The notes: generated from the sequence alone by a model not told the origin. A stretch of 64,000 bases of DNA from Jannaschia sp. M317 (GCF_025141175.1 NZ_CP081155.1:3377001-3441000); one strand, 5' to 3'. Shown: positions 43,948-53,183, numbered from the stretch's first letter. Translations and numbers: made by a program.

Positions 43948-44571
43948 TCAGATGTCCTGGCCCCGCTCCTGCAGGCGTTCCAGTAATTTCTGTTGCTCAC
44001 CGGGGCTGTCCCCGCGCCCGAACTGACCCGCCCCCGAAGAATAGAGCGTCCCATAGCTGAGCGCGGTGTTGACGGTCTGACCAATGCCCGAAATCAGCTG
44101 CGCCTCCCGCAACGGAGACAACGGATGGATGAACACCGCCCAAACCCGTCCCTCGGCCACGGCATACCGGGCATCCAGGGCAGAATCGAAATTGGCCTGC
44201 ATCATCCGCAGCAGATCGGCATCGCTCAGCCCCTCGGCGGAGCGGATCGGCACCATCGCCCGCATCCGATCGGCGCGCGGATCCGTGACCACCAACAGGG
44301 GCACATCCTCGACCGTCATGCGAAAGGATCCACCCGATTGCTGCAGTTCAGGGTCGAGCCGGACCAGAACCCCGGCCAGGCGCGACAGAGTCATGGTCGC
44401 GGCAGGCGGCGCGTCGGGGGCCAAGGGGGACGCATCCTGCGCCTCGACCGCCCAGGCAAGCAGCATCGATAGGGCCAGCGCCAGCAAGGACGTCATCAGC
44501 AAGCGGCGGGTCGTCCGGTACCGGCTCCGGAGGGTTCGGGACAGGATCGGGTCGGAGGGATCGGTGAACAT
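43948..44571 (-). CDS. Membrane-anchored periplasmic protein, function unknown
   Basis: The 207-residue protein has a basic N-terminal segment, one transmembrane helix or signal anchor (about residues 26-43), and a periplasmic domain. Its core reads GGSFRMTVEDVPLLVVTDPRADRMRAMVPI followed by LSDADLLRMMQANFDSALDARYAVAEGRVWAVFIHPL. The pattern of strands and a helix with a final hydrophobic strand is reminiscent of YbjN/type III chaperone-like folds, a guess only. ATG 44571 has GAGG seven bases upstream. It lies between cmk and the DUF2130 gene. Confidence 0.72.
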   Translation of the reverse strand: MFTDPSDPILSRTLRSRYRTTRRLLMTSLLALALSMLLAWAVEAQDASPLAPDAPPAATMTLSRLAGVLVRLDPELQQSGGSFRMTVEDVPLLVVTDPRADRMRAMVPIRSAEGLSDADLLRMMQANFDSALDARYAVAEGRVWAVFIHPLSPLREAQLISGIGQTVNTALSYGTLYSSGAGQFGRGDSPGEQQKLLERLQERGQDI

Positions 44572-44708
44572 CTTGGAACCTCGGCTGAGCATCTTGCATG
44601 CAGGCTATGACCCGCAACCGATCCGGGGAAACCACAAGGCCGTGAGGGGGGGTGCCGGACCCGGGCCGGGCAGCCAGATCCAGGCCATCCGCGCCGATCG
44701 CTGCTGCG

Positions 44709-45326
44709 TCAGGCCCCTGGCGTCTTTACCCGGGTGACCGCATCGATGGCCGCCGCGACCGCCTGCGCGATGGACATGGACGAGGTGTCCAGCACCGTCG
44801 CATCCGGGGCCGCCACCAGCGGCGCGTCGGCCCGGCCCATGTCGCGGGCATCGCGGGCCAGCACATCCTCCAACACGCTCTGCCGCGTCACATCGAGCCC
44901 TTTTTCCACCAGTTCCGCATATCGCCGCTCGGCCCGGATTTCCGGGGACGCGGTCACGTATAGCTTCACCTCTGCATCGGGGCAGATCACGGTGCAGATG
45001 TCGCGACCATCCAGAACGGCACCCTGCGGCAGACGGGCAAAGCTGCGCTGAAACTCAACCAGCGCTTCGCGGACCTCGGGCCGGGTTGCGATCCGGCTGG
45101 CGGCGGCGGCGGCGGCAGGGGTGCGCAGGTCGCTGCGCGCCAGGTCGTTGGGCGTCAGGGTGCGCGCCGCCGTCACGGCGTCTTCGCCGGCGTCGACCCG
45201 TGCCCCGACCGCGCGATAAAGCAGTCCGGTGTCCAGATGCTGCATCCCGAAATGGGCAGCGACGGCACGGCTGATCGTGCCCTTGCCCGCCGCCGCCGGG
45301 CCGTCGATTGCTACTGTGAAACTCAT
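44709..45326 (-). CDS. cmk: Cytidylate kinase
   Basis: Cmk phosphorylates CMP and dCMP. The 205-residue protein has the P-loop [15 protein letters not shown] at the start, the acceptor-site block [14 protein letters not shown], and the [21 protein letters not shown] segment with the catalytic Arg-Asp. The start overlaps the stop of the GFA-family gene by ATGA. aroA lies upstream on the same strand, with a divergently placed kinase gene in between; this keeps the aroA-cmk-rpsA neighbourhood in loosened form. Confidence 0.97.
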   Translation of the reverse strand: MSFTVAIDGPAAAGKGTISRAVAAHFGMQHLDTGLLYRAVGARVDAGEDAVTAARTLTPNDLARSDLRTPAAAAAASRIATRPEVREALVEFQRSFARLPQGAVLDGRDICTVICPDAEVKLYVTASPEIRAERRYAELVEKGLDVTRQSVLEDVLARDARDMGRADAPLVAAPDATVLDTSSMSIAQAVAAAIDAVTRVKTPGA

Positions 45327-45739
45327 GCGATCACCTGTGTCGTCAGGGACGCATCCGCCCCTGGTTCCTGTCGTTCCTGCGCAGGCAGGTCATACCAGTC
45401 GCCCCGACCCTCGCAATAGATGTGACCCGCCAGTGCCAGACCGGTCGGCTGATCCAGCACACCGGCCATGATCGACAGGGCACTGCCCGGCCCGTCCCAG
45501 AACATGTTCGATCCGCAGACCCCGCAGAACCCGCGCCGGGCCGTCTCGCTGCTGCGGTACCAGGTCACCGGGCCATCGATGGCGACATGATCGACCGGGG
45601 CGGACGTGGCGGCCACGTAGTTTCCCGACAACCTGCGGCATTGTTCGCAGTGGCAGGCCACAACGGGCCGCAGCGGCCCGTCCACGGTAAAGGTCACAGC
45701 CCCGCACAGGCAGCCCCCCCGGTGCATCTTGTTCGTCAT
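45323..45739 (-). CDS. GFA family zinc protein
   Basis: The 138-residue protein has the cysteine pattern of the glutathione-dependent formaldehyde-activating/CENP-V fold: [22 protein letters not shown] and [13 protein letters not shown], giving two zinc sites. Few members have a proven reaction. Overlap with cmk by 4 bp means the two are cotranscribed, although no joint function is evident. ATG 45739 sits at the usual distance before the first Cys pair. Confidence 0.92.
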   Translation of the reverse strand: MTNKMHRGGCLCGAVTFTVDGPLRPVVACHCEQCRRLSGNYVAATSAPVDHVAIDGPVTWYRSSETARRGFCGVCGSNMFWDGPGSALSIMAGVLDQPTGLALAGHIYCEGRGDWYDLPAQERQEPGADASLTTQVIA

Positions 45740-46063
45740 GGCGCGACCTCCCTTGCTGGCGACCGACCCCGATGGCGCGGCTCTGCCCGACCGGCGCCCT
45801 GGTGATCGCCCGTTGCTGCCTATCGGATATGTCCGTTCGGCGTCAGCCCGGCAATCCCGCCCAAAGCCCCGATATCCGAAAAGCCGACCCCTCCGGCTGG
45901 CCCCGGTTCAACAAAGAACCGCGGAGCCCGCCATGTGAACCGGGCCGATAACCCCGCAGGCATCTTTCGGGTCGGTTCGCCGTATCCACTGCATCTGTGT
46001 GCCAGGTGACGATTTCCCGCCGCGTCCACTTGACCCCCCCGCGCCAAGCGGCACTCTGCGCCC
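45740..46063. other. Intergenic region between divergent GFA and kinase genes
   Basis: About 320 bases. It must hold the promoters of the GFA-cmk unit and the kinase gene, but no clear -35/-10 pair or repeat is visible. A frame at 45729-45938 on the plus strand has no ribosome site and reads non-conserved sequence. Confidence 0.45.
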
Positions 46064-46609
46064 ATGCGCCGCGTGATGATCATCGGACAGCCCGGATCGG
46101 GCAAATCAACCCTTGCCCGCGCGGTGGGCGAAATCGCACATCTGCCCGTCTACCATATGGATCACATCCACTGGCAACCGGGTTGGACCGAACGGCCAAA
46201 GGCGGAAAAGGCCGAGATCTGCGCGGACATCATCGCCCGCGACCGCTGGGTGTTCGAAGGCGGTTTTTCCGCAAATTGGTCCGACCGGTTGGACCGGGCC
46301 GACGCGGTGATCTGGCTCGACATGCCGCTGCCGCTCCGCCTGTGGCGGGTGTTCCGTCGCACGCTGCAATATAACGGGCGCACACGCCCGGACCTGCCCG
46401 AAAACTGTCCCGAGACGTTCAACGCGGACTTCTACCACTACATCTGGCGCACGCGCAGCACGGGGCGGGACAATTGCGCCCGGCTTTTCGCACAGGCACG
46501 TCCCGATCAGATGGCGCACCATTTCACCAATCCCAAGGCGGCGCGCGGCTACCTTCATGCCCTGCGCTACGCCGTGCGGCGCGGCAACCTGGGCGTGTCG
46601 CACCGCTAG
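46064..46609 (+). CDS. P-loop kinase, adenylate kinase/FlaR-like
   Basis: The 181-residue protein has the Walker A motif IIGQPGSGKSTLARAVG at residues 6-22, then YHMDHIHWQPGWTERP, and the Walker-B-like DAVIWLDMPLPLRLWRVFRR. This set is typical of the small kinases annotated as topology modulation proteins or adenylate kinase-like. The natural substrate is not known. It lies alone on the plus strand, convergent with aroA by 4 bp. Confidence 0.87.
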   Translation: MRRVMIIGQPGSGKSTLARAVGEIAHLPVYHMDHIHWQPGWTERPKAEKAEICADIIARDRWVFEGGFSANWSDRLDRADAVIWLDMPLPLRLWRVFRRTLQYNGRTRPDLPENCPETFNADFYHYIWRTRSTGRDNCARLFAQARPDQMAHHFTNPKAARGYLHALRYAVRRGNLGVSHR

Positions 46610-46613
46610 GCGA

Positions 46614-47960
46614 TCAGGCCTCGGGCGTGTCGAACACGGCGCCCAGCTGCCCCATCAAATCGCGAAAGATCGGAAAGGACGTGGCGATCGGCCCGGCATC
46701 GTCCACGGTGATCCCCTGCCTTGCAGCCATCCCGGCCACAAGGAAACTCATGGCGATCCGGTGGTCCAGATGGACCGCAACGGTCGCCCCGCCGGTCAGC
46801 CCGCCGGTGCCAAGTCCATCGACCTCCCACCAGTCTTCGCCATCGCGGACGGTCACGCCGCAGGCGCGCAGGCCCACGGCCATGGCGTCGATCCGGTCCG
46901 ATTCCTTGACGCGCAATTCCTTGACGCCGCGCATGACGGTCGTCCCCTCGGCATGGGCGGCCACGACCGACAGGACCGGATATTCGTCGATCATCGAGGC
47001 CGCGCGCTCCGGCGGCACCTCGATCCCCTTCATATCGGGCGAGAACCGCGCCCGCAGATCGGCCACCGGCTCGCCCCCCTCCTCACGCGGGTTCTCGTAG
47101 GTCAGGTCCGCGCCCATGTCGCGCAGCGTCTCGAACAGACCGGCGCGGGTCGGGTTCAGCCCGATGTTCGGCACCAGCACGTCCGAGCCGGGCACGATCA
47201 GCGCCGCGCAGACCGGGAAGGCCGCCGAGGACGGGTCGCGCGGCACGACGATCACCTGCGGCGACAGCTCCGGCTGGCCGACCAGGGTGATGACACGCCC
47301 CTCCGTGGTTTCGGACACATCGACCTCGGCCCCGAATCCACGCAGCATGCGTTCACTGTGGTCGCGGGTGGCCTCGCGTTCGATAACCACCGTCTCGCCC
47401 GGTGCGTTCAACCCGGCCAGCAACACTGCCGACTTCACCTGCGCCGAGGGAACGGGCGTGGCGTAGCGGACCGGAACCGGATCCGCCGCCCCCACCAGCG
47501 TCATCGGCAAGCGCCCGCCAGAGCGGCCAAAGGCCTGCGCCCCGAACAACGCCAGCGGATCGGTTACCCGCGCCATGGGCCGCGACCGCAGGCTGGCATC
47601 GCCAGTATAGGTGACCGAGAATCCATGGGTCGCCGCCGCCCCCATCAACAACCGCACCCCGGTGCCCGAGTTGCCGCAATCGATCACGTCCTCCGGTTCC
47701 AGGAACCCGCCCACCCCGACGCCGTGCACGACCCAGGTGTCGCCCTCCTTGTGAACCGAAGCCCCGAAGGCCTGCATCGCGCGGCCGGTATCCAGCACGT
47801 CCTGCCCCTCCAGCAGGCCGGTCACCCGCGTCTCGCCCACGGCCATGGCCCCCAGGATCAGCGAGCGGTGGCTGATCGACTTGTCCCCCGGCACATGGGC
47901 TTCGCCTTGCAGGGGCCCCGCGGCGCGGGCGGTCAGGGGGGTGGCGGGTCCGTGGCTCAT
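46614..47960 (-). CDS. aroA: 3-phosphoshikimate 1-carboxyvinyltransferase (EPSP synthase), class II-like
   Basis: AroA joins shikimate 3-phosphate and phosphoenolpyruvate in the shikimate pathway. The 448-residue sequence follows the Agrobacterium CP4 type closely: GDKSISHRS near residue 25, the [10 protein letters not shown] block, [24 protein letters not shown] and ELRVKESDR. At the loop where CP4 has Asn-Ala-Ala-Thr-Gly, this protein has Asn-Ser-Gly-Thr-Gly; thus the Ala linked to glyphosate tolerance is a Gly. ATG 47960 has AAGGAGA seven bases upstream; longer frames are spurious. It lies upstream of cmk on the same strand. Confidence 0.96.
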   Translation of the reverse strand: MSHGPATPLTARAAGPLQGEAHVPGDKSISHRSLILGAMAVGETRVTGLLEGQDVLDTGRAMQAFGASVHKEGDTWVVHGVGVGGFLEPEDVIDCGNSGTGVRLLMGAAATHGFSVTYTGDASLRSRPMARVTDPLALFGAQAFGRSGGRLPMTLVGAADPVPVRYATPVPSAQVKSAVLLAGLNAPGETVVIEREATRDHSERMLRGFGAEVDVSETTEGRVITLVGQPELSPQVIVVPRDPSSAAFPVCAALIVPGSDVLVPNIGLNPTRAGLFETLRDMGADLTYENPREEGGEPVADLRARFSPDMKGIEVPPERAASMIDEYPVLSVVAAHAEGTTVMRGVKELRVKESDRIDAMAVGLRACGVTVRDGEDWWEVDGLGTGGLTGGATVAVHLDHRIAMSFLVAGMAARQGITVDDAGPIATSFPIFRDLMGQLGAVFDTPEA

Positions 47961-48083
47961 GGCGGTCTCCTTCGGGTCGGCGACGGGATAGCGGCAGGCT
48001 CCGGGCAGGTCCATGCCCCTTCCTTGTTTCCAAAATATGCATCCGCCCTGTCCGCCGGGTGGATACGGCCCTATCTGTCTTCG

Positions 48084-49145
48084 ATGAAACGTCGCACCTT
48101 CCTCTCCGCCGCCGGTCTGACCAGTGTCCTGGGTGCCGCCGCCTGTGCCGTCCAGCGCAGCGGCCCGACCAATCCCTATTACGCGGGGCCCATCAGCGAT
48201 CATTTTGACGGGACACGGTTTTTCAACCCCGAAGGCTCGGAGCCGAGGGGGTTCGGCGACCTGCTGAAATGGCAGTTGGGCGGCGACAAGGCCGATTGGC
48301 CCGACAGCGTCGGCATCACGCAGGACACCCCGCCCGAGCGGGTGAACGACCTGCGTGTGACCATGATCGGCCATGCCACCGTGCTGATTCAGGTGGCGGG
48401 GATAAACCTGCTGACCGATCCGGTCTGGTCGCAACGCGCCAGTCCCCTTTCCTTCGCCGGCCCCGCCCGGGTGACGCCCCCCGGCGTGGCCTTTGACAGG
48501 CTTCCGCCGATCGATGCGGTGCTGCTGAGCCACAACCACTACGATCACCTCGACATGGCTACCCTGCGCCGCTTGCACGACCGCTTCGGGATGCCGGTGT
48601 TGACGCCGCTCGGCAATGACACGCTCCTGCGGGACGAGATCGAGGGCATCGACGCCCGCGCCGCGGATTGGAACGAAACACTTACAATTTCGGGGCTTAC
48701 TGTACGACTTTTACCCTGCCATCACTGGTCGGCGCGCGGCACGCGGGACCGGTCGATGGCGCTGTGGGCCAGTTTCGTGTTGGAAACGCGGGCAGGCAAG
48801 ATCCTGCACATCGGCGATACCGGCTATGACCAGGGGCGCCCCTATGACGTCGCGAAACCGCATGGTCCCTACCGCCTGGCGATCCTGCCGATCGGTGCCT
48901 ACGCACCGCGCTGGTTCATGCGCGACCAGCATCAAAACCCGGAAGAGGCGGTGGCAGGGCTGCTGGCCTGCGGGGCCGGACGCGCGTTGGCGCATCACTG
49001 GGGAACGTTCCAGCTGACCAACGAAGCACGGGACGAGCCTCCGACCAAGCTGTTGGAAGCCTTGGACAAAGCGGGGTTGGATACCGACCGGTTCCAGATC
49101 TTGCCGCCGGGGCAAAGTTGGGACGTTCCGCCTTTGGCGAGCTAA
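48084..49145 (+). CDS. MBL-fold hydrolase, NAPE-PLD/UlaG-like, exported
   Basis: The 353-residue protein has an N-terminal [10 protein letters not shown] followed by a hydrophobic stretch, similar to a Tat signal, with a Cys at 21 that might also be lipidated. The metallo-beta-lactamase core has the zinc motif SHNHYDHLD near residue 152, plus HIGDTGYD and [11 protein letters not shown] as further metal ligands. This group includes NAPE-phospholipase D relatives and lactonases; the substrate is unknown. A short AT-rich codon block at 48675-48715 stands out. The stop TAA lies in the first hairpin of element copy C. Confidence 0.9.
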   Translation: MKRRTFLSAAGLTSVLGAAACAVQRSGPTNPYYAGPISDHFDGTRFFNPEGSEPRGFGDLLKWQLGGDKADWPDSVGITQDTPPERVNDLRVTMIGHATVLIQVAGINLLTDPVWSQRASPLSFAGPARVTPPGVAFDRLPPIDAVLLSHNHYDHLDMATLRRLHDRFGMPVLTPLGNDTLLRDEIEGIDARAADWNETLTISGLTVRLLPCHHWSARGTRDRSMALWASFVLETRAGKILHIGDTGYDQGRPYDVAKPHGPYRLAILPIGAYAPRWFMRDQHQNPEEAVAGLLACGAGRALAHHWGTFQLTNEARDEPPTKLLEALDKAGLDTDRFQILPPGQSWDVPPLAS

Positions 49146-49191
49146 AATCCTGACATCAGGATTTTAGGCAAACTCTTATCTAAGAGTTTGC
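49142..49191. repeat. Tandem double-hairpin element, copy C
   Basis: The first hairpin (49142-49167) has 12-bp arms CTAAAATCCTGA/TCAGGATTTTAG around loop CA and contains the TAA stop (49143-49145) of the MBL gene. The second (49168-49191) has 10-bp arms GCAAACTCTT/AAGAGTTTGC around loop ATCT, directly adjacent. C-rich sequence follows. The end of trmB (49180) falls within the second hairpin. It is the largest of the four copies. Confidence 0.8.
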
Positions 49192-49884
49192 CCCCGCCCC
49201 GTTGCGATGGAACGTCAGGTAATGCGGACGCCGATCTTCGCGGATCGCCTTTGCCTCGTAACGCGTGCGGGTCCAATCGGACCAAGGTGTTGAAAAATCT
49301 TCGCTTTGCAACGTGAAACCGGCCCCCGGCACCTCTTCCAGCGTCTGGCGGACGTAATCGGGAATATCGGTTGCCACGCGGAATTCCGCCCCTGGTTTCA
49401 GGACCTTGGCCAAGGGTTCAAGGTGTTCGGGTGTCACGAAACGGCGGCGGTGGTGGCGGGCCTTGGGCCAGGGGTCCGGATAGAGCAGAAAAGCCTTGGA
49501 AACAGAGGCTTCCGGCAGGACATCAAACAGGTCGCGGACGTCGCCCGGATGGATGCGAACATTTTCCACCCCGGATTTTCTGAGCTTTCCCAATAACATG
49601 GCGACGCCGTTGATGTAGGGTTCTGCGCCGATGATGCCAACCTGCGGGTTCAGCCCGGCCTGGTGGATCATATGCTCGCCCCCGCCGAAGCCGATCTCCA
49701 GCCAGACATCGCGATCCCCAAAAAGAAATTGCAGATCAATATCTTCGCGGGTCGGATTCGCCTCCCAATCGACGGCACCGGGCGACAGCGCGGCGAGGTC
49801 CTGATCGAGGTAACCTTCCTGCGAGGCCTTCAGGTGCTTGCCCTTGCGGCGGCCATAGAAATTTCGGTGCGGGCGGTCGGTCAT
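49180..49884 (-). CDS. trmB: tRNA (guanine-N7-)-methyltransferase
   Basis: TrmB methylates G46 in the tRNA variable loop with SAM. The 234-residue protein has the SAM motif WLEIGFGGGEHMIHQA near residue 60, then GAEPYINGVAMLL, and the substrate-site block LYPDPWPKARHHRRRF near 140. ATG 49884 begins the conserved MTDRPHRNFYGRRKGK; a GTG 15 bases upstream is possible. The gene ends inside double-hairpin copy C, convergent with the MBL gene. purK lies downstream of the other end on the same strand. Confidence 0.96.
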   Translation of the reverse strand: MTDRPHRNFYGRRKGKHLKASQEGYLDQDLAALSPGAVDWEANPTREDIDLQFLFGDRDVWLEIGFGGGEHMIHQAGLNPQVGIIGAEPYINGVAMLLGKLRKSGVENVRIHPGDVRDLFDVLPEASVSKAFLLYPDPWPKARHHRRRFVTPEHLEPLAKVLKPGAEFRVATDIPDYVRQTLEEVPGAGFTLQSEDFSTPWSDWTRTRYEAKAIREDRRPHYLTFHRNGAGANS

Positions 49885-49944
49885 AAAGGGAATCTTCACG
49901 TTTTGGGGGAAAACTGGAGGCTGTCTTTCACAATTCGGGGGAAA

Positions 49945-51024
49945 TTACAGCGAACGGACGATCCTGTTCACGTGACCCATCTTGCGCCCGGCGCGGACCT
50001 CCGCCTTGCCATAGAGGTGGACCTGTGTGTCCGGCGCGGCCAGCAGATCCGGCAGGCGATCCATGTCGTCACCGATCAGGTTTTCCATGACCACGTCCGC
50101 GTGCCGTTGCCCATCGCCCAGCGGCAGGCCCGCGACGGCGCGAATGTGCTGCTCGAACTGATCCACCGCGCAGCCCGCCTGGGTCCAGTGGCCGGAGTTG
50201 TGGACGCGCGGCGCGATTTCATTGACGACAAGACCAGAGGAGGTGACGAACAGTTCCACGCCCAGAACGCCGACGTAGTCGAGCGCGTTGAGGATGCGTC
50301 CAGCCAACAGGGCCGCGTCCGTGCGCAGCGCGGCGGGCAATGTTGCGGGCACGGTGGTGGTGCGCAGGATGCCGCCCTCGTGGACGTTCTGGCCGGGGTC
50401 GAAGCAGACGACTTCGCCGGTGACACCGCGGGCCGCGATGACCGAGACCTCGGCGGAGAAGTCCACCAAACCTTCGAGGATCGCGTCGGCACCTGCCATG
50501 GACGTAAAGGCCTCGGCGGCGCTGGCGGCATCGTCGATGCGGACCTGGCCCTTGCCATCATAGCCCAGGCGCCGCGTCTTGAGAATCGCGGGCGTGCCCA
50601 GATCGGTCAGGGCCGCGACCAGCGCACCCGCATCGGGCACATCGCGGAACGGGGCCACGCGAAGGCCGAGGGTTTCGAGGAAGGTCTTTTCGGTCAGCCG
50701 ATCCTGGCTGACGCGCAGCGCCTCGCGCCCGGGACGGATCGGGCGCGTCGCTTCCAGCAGGTCCAGGGCCGCGGCGGGGACGTTCTCGAACTCGTAGGTG
50801 ATGACATCGACGGCACTTGCAAAGGCGGCGAGCGCCCGACCGTCGCTGTAGTCGGCCTGCGTCCAGGTGTTGGCGACCTGGGCGGCGGGGCTGTCGCCCG
50901 GCTCGAATATGTGGGTGCGATAGCCCAGCCGAGAGGCGGCCACGGCAAGCATGCGGCCAAGCTGACCGCCACCGAGGATGCCGATGGTCGCGCCGGGGGC
51001 GAGGGCTGTGGAGGTATCGGTCAT
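49945..51024 (-). CDS. purK: 5-(carboxyamino)imidazole ribonucleotide synthase
   Basis: PurK uses ATP and bicarbonate to carboxylate aminoimidazole ribonucleotide in purine synthesis. The 359-residue ATP-grasp protein starts with TIGILGGGQLGRMLAVAASRLGY and has KTRRLGYDGKGQ near residue 150 and NEIAPRVHNSGHWTQ near 270, all typical. The ATG overlaps the stop of a small upstream ORF by ATGA. purE lies further upstream on the same strand, so the two steps are arranged purE then purK with about 500 bp between. Confidence 0.97.
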   Translation of the reverse strand: MTDTSTALAPGATIGILGGGQLGRMLAVAASRLGYRTHIFEPGDSPAAQVANTWTQADYSDGRALAAFASAVDVITYEFENVPAAALDLLEATRPIRPGREALRVSQDRLTEKTFLETLGLRVAPFRDVPDAGALVAALTDLGTPAILKTRRLGYDGKGQVRIDDAASAAEAFTSMAGADAILEGLVDFSAEVSVIAARGVTGEVVCFDPGQNVHEGGILRTTTVPATLPAALRTDAALLAGRILNALDYVGVLGVELFVTSSGLVVNEIAPRVHNSGHWTQAGCAVDQFEQHIRAVAGLPLGDGQRHADVVMENLIGDDMDRLPDLLAAPDTQVHLYGKAEVRAGRKMGHVNRIVRSL

Positions 51025-51356
51025 GGGTTGGCCTCTGGGGTCGGGTGCGGGCGGACGAATTGCGCGGCCGGGGTGTGAAAGGTCACGGCGGCAGGTTGGA
51101 AAACCGCGCACCCTGAGGCCTGCGGACGGGCTTGCTGCCCCCTGTCGGTGCGCCCTGTGGGTCGGGGCAGAATTGGTTTCACCGCAGGGGCCGTTGCAGA
51201 ACAGCGCGCGACCCGGACGGGCCAGGCGCAGAGACGGACCGCTGCCATCGCCGGGCGGGTGCACACCGCCGCAGGGGCGGCGACCCGGTGGCTGCGCAGC
51301 AGGTGTTCGGCGCACTCCGCGGAGCCAGACTTCGTCGCGGCGCGGACCCCGGTCAT
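51021..51356 (-). CDS. Possible small protein encoded between purE and purK
   Basis: A 111-residue frame begins at ATG 51356 with AGGGGG seven bases upstream and ends in an ATGA overlap with purK. Both signs favour real translation. The sequence is rich in Ala, Pro, Arg and Val with five Cys, has no clear helix or signal peptide, and matches no family I know. Against it, such composition is what random high-GC frames give. It could act as a leader that couples purK translation to a cis event. Confidence 0.42.
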   Translation of the reverse strand: MTGVRAATKSGSAECAEHLLRSHRVAAPAAVCTRPAMAAVRLCAWPVRVARCSATAPAVKPILPRPTGRTDRGQQARPQASGCAVFQPAAVTFHTPAAQFVRPHPTPEANP

Positions 51357-51520
51357 CGCAGAGCCCCCTGTGTTTCTGGCTGCGAGGCCAGCGGTCAATC
51401 CGGGACGGCACGGGACGGAGGGTCGGATGTGGGGCATCGGGAAGCTCCGAAAAGCGGGCAGTGAGAAGGCCCCTTGGGCATCGGCGTCGCAATAGCGGTG
51501 CGGGTCCGGGGGCGGAAGGC

Positions 51521-52018
51521 CTATTCCGGGGTTTCCGGGATGGACGCGGCCAGATCGGCCCGCCACTTGTCGAGGCGCGCGGCAAGGCCCGGATCGGCGG
51601 TGGCCAGAATGCCCGCGGCCATGAGGCCCGCATTGGCGGCCCCTGCGGCCCCGATGGCCATGGTCGCCACGGGAAACCCGCGCGGCATCTGGACGATGGA
51701 ATAGAGGCTGTCGACCCCCGACAGGGCCTTGGTCTGCACCGGCACGCCGATCACCGGCACGCGGGTCTTGGACGCCATCATGCCCGGCAGATGCGCGGCC
51801 CCACCGGCCCCTGCGATAATCGCCCTGAGCCCCCGGTCGGCGGCGGTCTTGCCGTAGTCCCACAACCGGTCGGGCGTGCGGTGCGCCGAGACGATGCGCG
51901 TCTCGTAGGCGACGCCCAGTTCGTCCAGAATACGCGCCGCTTCCTGCATGGTGGGCCAGTCGGAGGTGGATCCCATGATGATGCCGACGGGCGGCCCGGT
52001 CAGTGTCTCGTCAGTCAT
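51521..52018 (-). CDS. purE: N5-carboxyaminoimidazole ribonucleotide mutase
   Basis: PurE (class I) moves the carboxyl group from N5-CAIR to give CAIR. The 165-residue protein has the family's [12 protein letters not shown] near residue 12, [16 protein letters not shown] near 44, with the catalytic His, and [15 protein letters not shown]. Length is typical. A DUF465 gene ends 7 bp upstream of its start, so both share a transcript with purK downstream. Confidence 0.97.
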   Translation of the reverse strand: MTDETLTGPPVGIIMGSTSDWPTMQEAARILDELGVAYETRIVSAHRTPDRLWDYGKTAADRGLRAIIAGAGGAAHLPGMMASKTRVPVIGVPVQTKALSGVDSLYSIVQMPRGFPVATMAIGAAGAANAGLMAAGILATADPGLAARLDKWRADLAASIPETPE

Positions 52019-52025
52019 GTCGGCC

Positions 52026-52247
52026 TCAGGCGATGATGTCGGGGGTCAGCTCATCCTCGATCCGGGCGATCCGGTCCTTGAGAGCGAGTTTCTGGCGCTT
52101 GAGGCGACGCACGGCGAGCATGTCGGCGGCGCGGCTGTCCTCATAGGCACGAATGGCGGCATCGAGGTCGCGGTGGTCCTGCCGCAACACTTCGAGGCGC
52201 ACGCGCAGCACCTCTTCGTGGGTCATTTCTTGCGGGCTTGCGGACAT
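52026..52247 (-). CDS. DUF465 (YdcH-like) small protein
   Basis: The 73-residue, fully helical and charged protein fits the DUF465/YdcH family: [22 protein letters not shown] followed by [19 protein letters not shown]. Such short antiparallel helix hairpins are common in proteobacteria and of unknown role. It is the first gene of the unit DUF465-purE-(ORF)-purK. It is divergent from the hsp20 gene. Confidence 0.88.
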   Translation of the reverse strand: MSASPQEMTHEEVLRVRLEVLRQDHRDLDAAIRAYEDSRAADMLAVRRLKRQKLALKDRIARIEDELTPDIIA

Positions 52248-52419
52248 GGTCGGACCTCGGGGCGCTTCGCCCCTCCCCTAGCAGGCCCGGCGCGGCATTT
52301 CAAAGGGCGGGGCGTGCCCCCTTGCAGTGGGCGGCCCGGATGCCCAGATTGATGACGAACGCCCCGATGCCGATGGCGGGTCGGGGACGATCGGATCGCT
52401 TGTCTATGAGGACCCGACC

Positions 52420-52875
52420 ATGAGCAAACTCGGCTTCGGCACCCATCCCTTCCTGCTTGGCTTTGACGAGCTTGAACGCTTGGTGGAGCGTACCGCGCGC
52501 ACCGGAAACGAAGGCTATCCCCCCTACAACATAGAACAAACCGGCGAGAGCGGGTTTCGCATCACGCTGGCCGTCGCGGGTTTTGGCGAGGAAGATCTGT
52601 CGATCACGCTGGAGGATCAGCAGTTGATCGTGCGCGGCAAATCGCGCGACGACAGCGCCCGCGTTTATCTGCACCGGGGCATCGCGGCCCGGCAATTCCA
52701 GCGGTCTTTCGTCCTGGCGGAAGGCGTGGAAGTTGCCGGAGCGTCGATGGAAAACGGATTGCTGCATGTGGATTTGAACCGATCAGCCCCCGAAAACGTT
52801 GTTCAGACGATCCGGATCAACTCCGGGCACACGGCCGCCAATGGCGCACCCACCTTGAAAGGACCGAAATCATGA
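52420..52875 (+). CDS. Hsp20/alpha-crystallin family small heat-shock protein
   Basis: The 151-residue protein has the alpha-crystallin domain at about residues 35-130, with YNIEQTGESGFRITLAVAGF and the YLHRGIAARQFQRSFVLAEGVEV strand pair. It resembles IbpA-type proteins that bind unfolding proteins. ATG 52420 follows GAGGACCCGACC; the frame extends upstream without homology. No ROSE-like RNA thermometer could be confirmed in the leader. It is coupled to a DUF1150 gene by an ATGA overlap, a pairing often seen in Rhodobacteraceae. Confidence 0.94.
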   Translation: MSKLGFGTHPFLLGFDELERLVERTARTGNEGYPPYNIEQTGESGFRITLAVAGFGEEDLSITLEDQQLIVRGKSRDDSARVYLHRGIAARQFQRSFVLAEGVEVAGASMENGLLHVDLNRSAPENVVQTIRINSGHTAANGAPTLKGPKS

Positions 52876-53102
52876 CGATCCACGCTGATATCGAAGCCAT
52901 CGGGGGCGCGCTTGTCTATGTGCGCAAGGTCGAGTTGGAAAGCTTGCCGGACGCCGTCCAGGAAGAGGCCCGCAACGGCGGGCTGGACGAGGTCTATGCC
53001 GTGCACCGCGCCGATGGCGAGCAGGTGGCCCTTGTCGGGGACAGGTCCATGGCCTTTTCGCTGGCGTTGCAGAACGACATGACCCCCGTCAGCGTCCACT
53101 GA
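52872..53102 (+). CDS. DUF1150 family protein
   Basis: The 76-residue protein contains the DUF1150 core: ALVYVRKVELESLPDAV...EVYAVHRADGEQVALVGDRSMAFSLA. Function unknown. Its translational coupling to hsp20 suggests a heat-stress role or an Hsp20 partner, by position only. A strong bidirectional terminator follows. Confidence 0.92.
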   Translation: MTIHADIEAIGGALVYVRKVELESLPDAVQEEARNGGLDEVYAVHRADGEQVALVGDRSMAFSLALQNDMTPVSVH

Positions 53103-53155
53103 CGACAGCGCAGGTTTCTGGCCGCGCCCCGATCGGGGCGCGCCGCATCCATGAC

Positions 53156-53183
53156 AAAAGCCACGCCGAAAGGCGTGGCTTTT
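53156..53183. terminator. Strong bidirectional terminator
   Basis: Perfect 12-bp arms AAAAGCCACGCC/GGCGTGGCTTTT surround a GAAA tetraloop, with T-runs on both strands. It serves the hsp20-DUF1150 unit on the plus strand and the response regulator gene on the minus strand. It is the clearest intrinsic terminator in the window. Confidence 0.93.

Noticed and set aside
43507..43986. Plus-strand Ala/Ser/Arg-rich frames over the coiled-coil gene
   Set aside because: Antisense of Ala/Glu/Gln codons of the DUF2130 coiled coil.
46557..48083. Long in-frame extension upstream of the MBL hydrolase
   Set aside because: It is the antisense of aroA; the signal peptide begins at 48084.
51357..51633. Extension of the purK frame far upstream of ATG 51024
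   Set aside because: It runs antisense through purE sequence and has no PurK homology.
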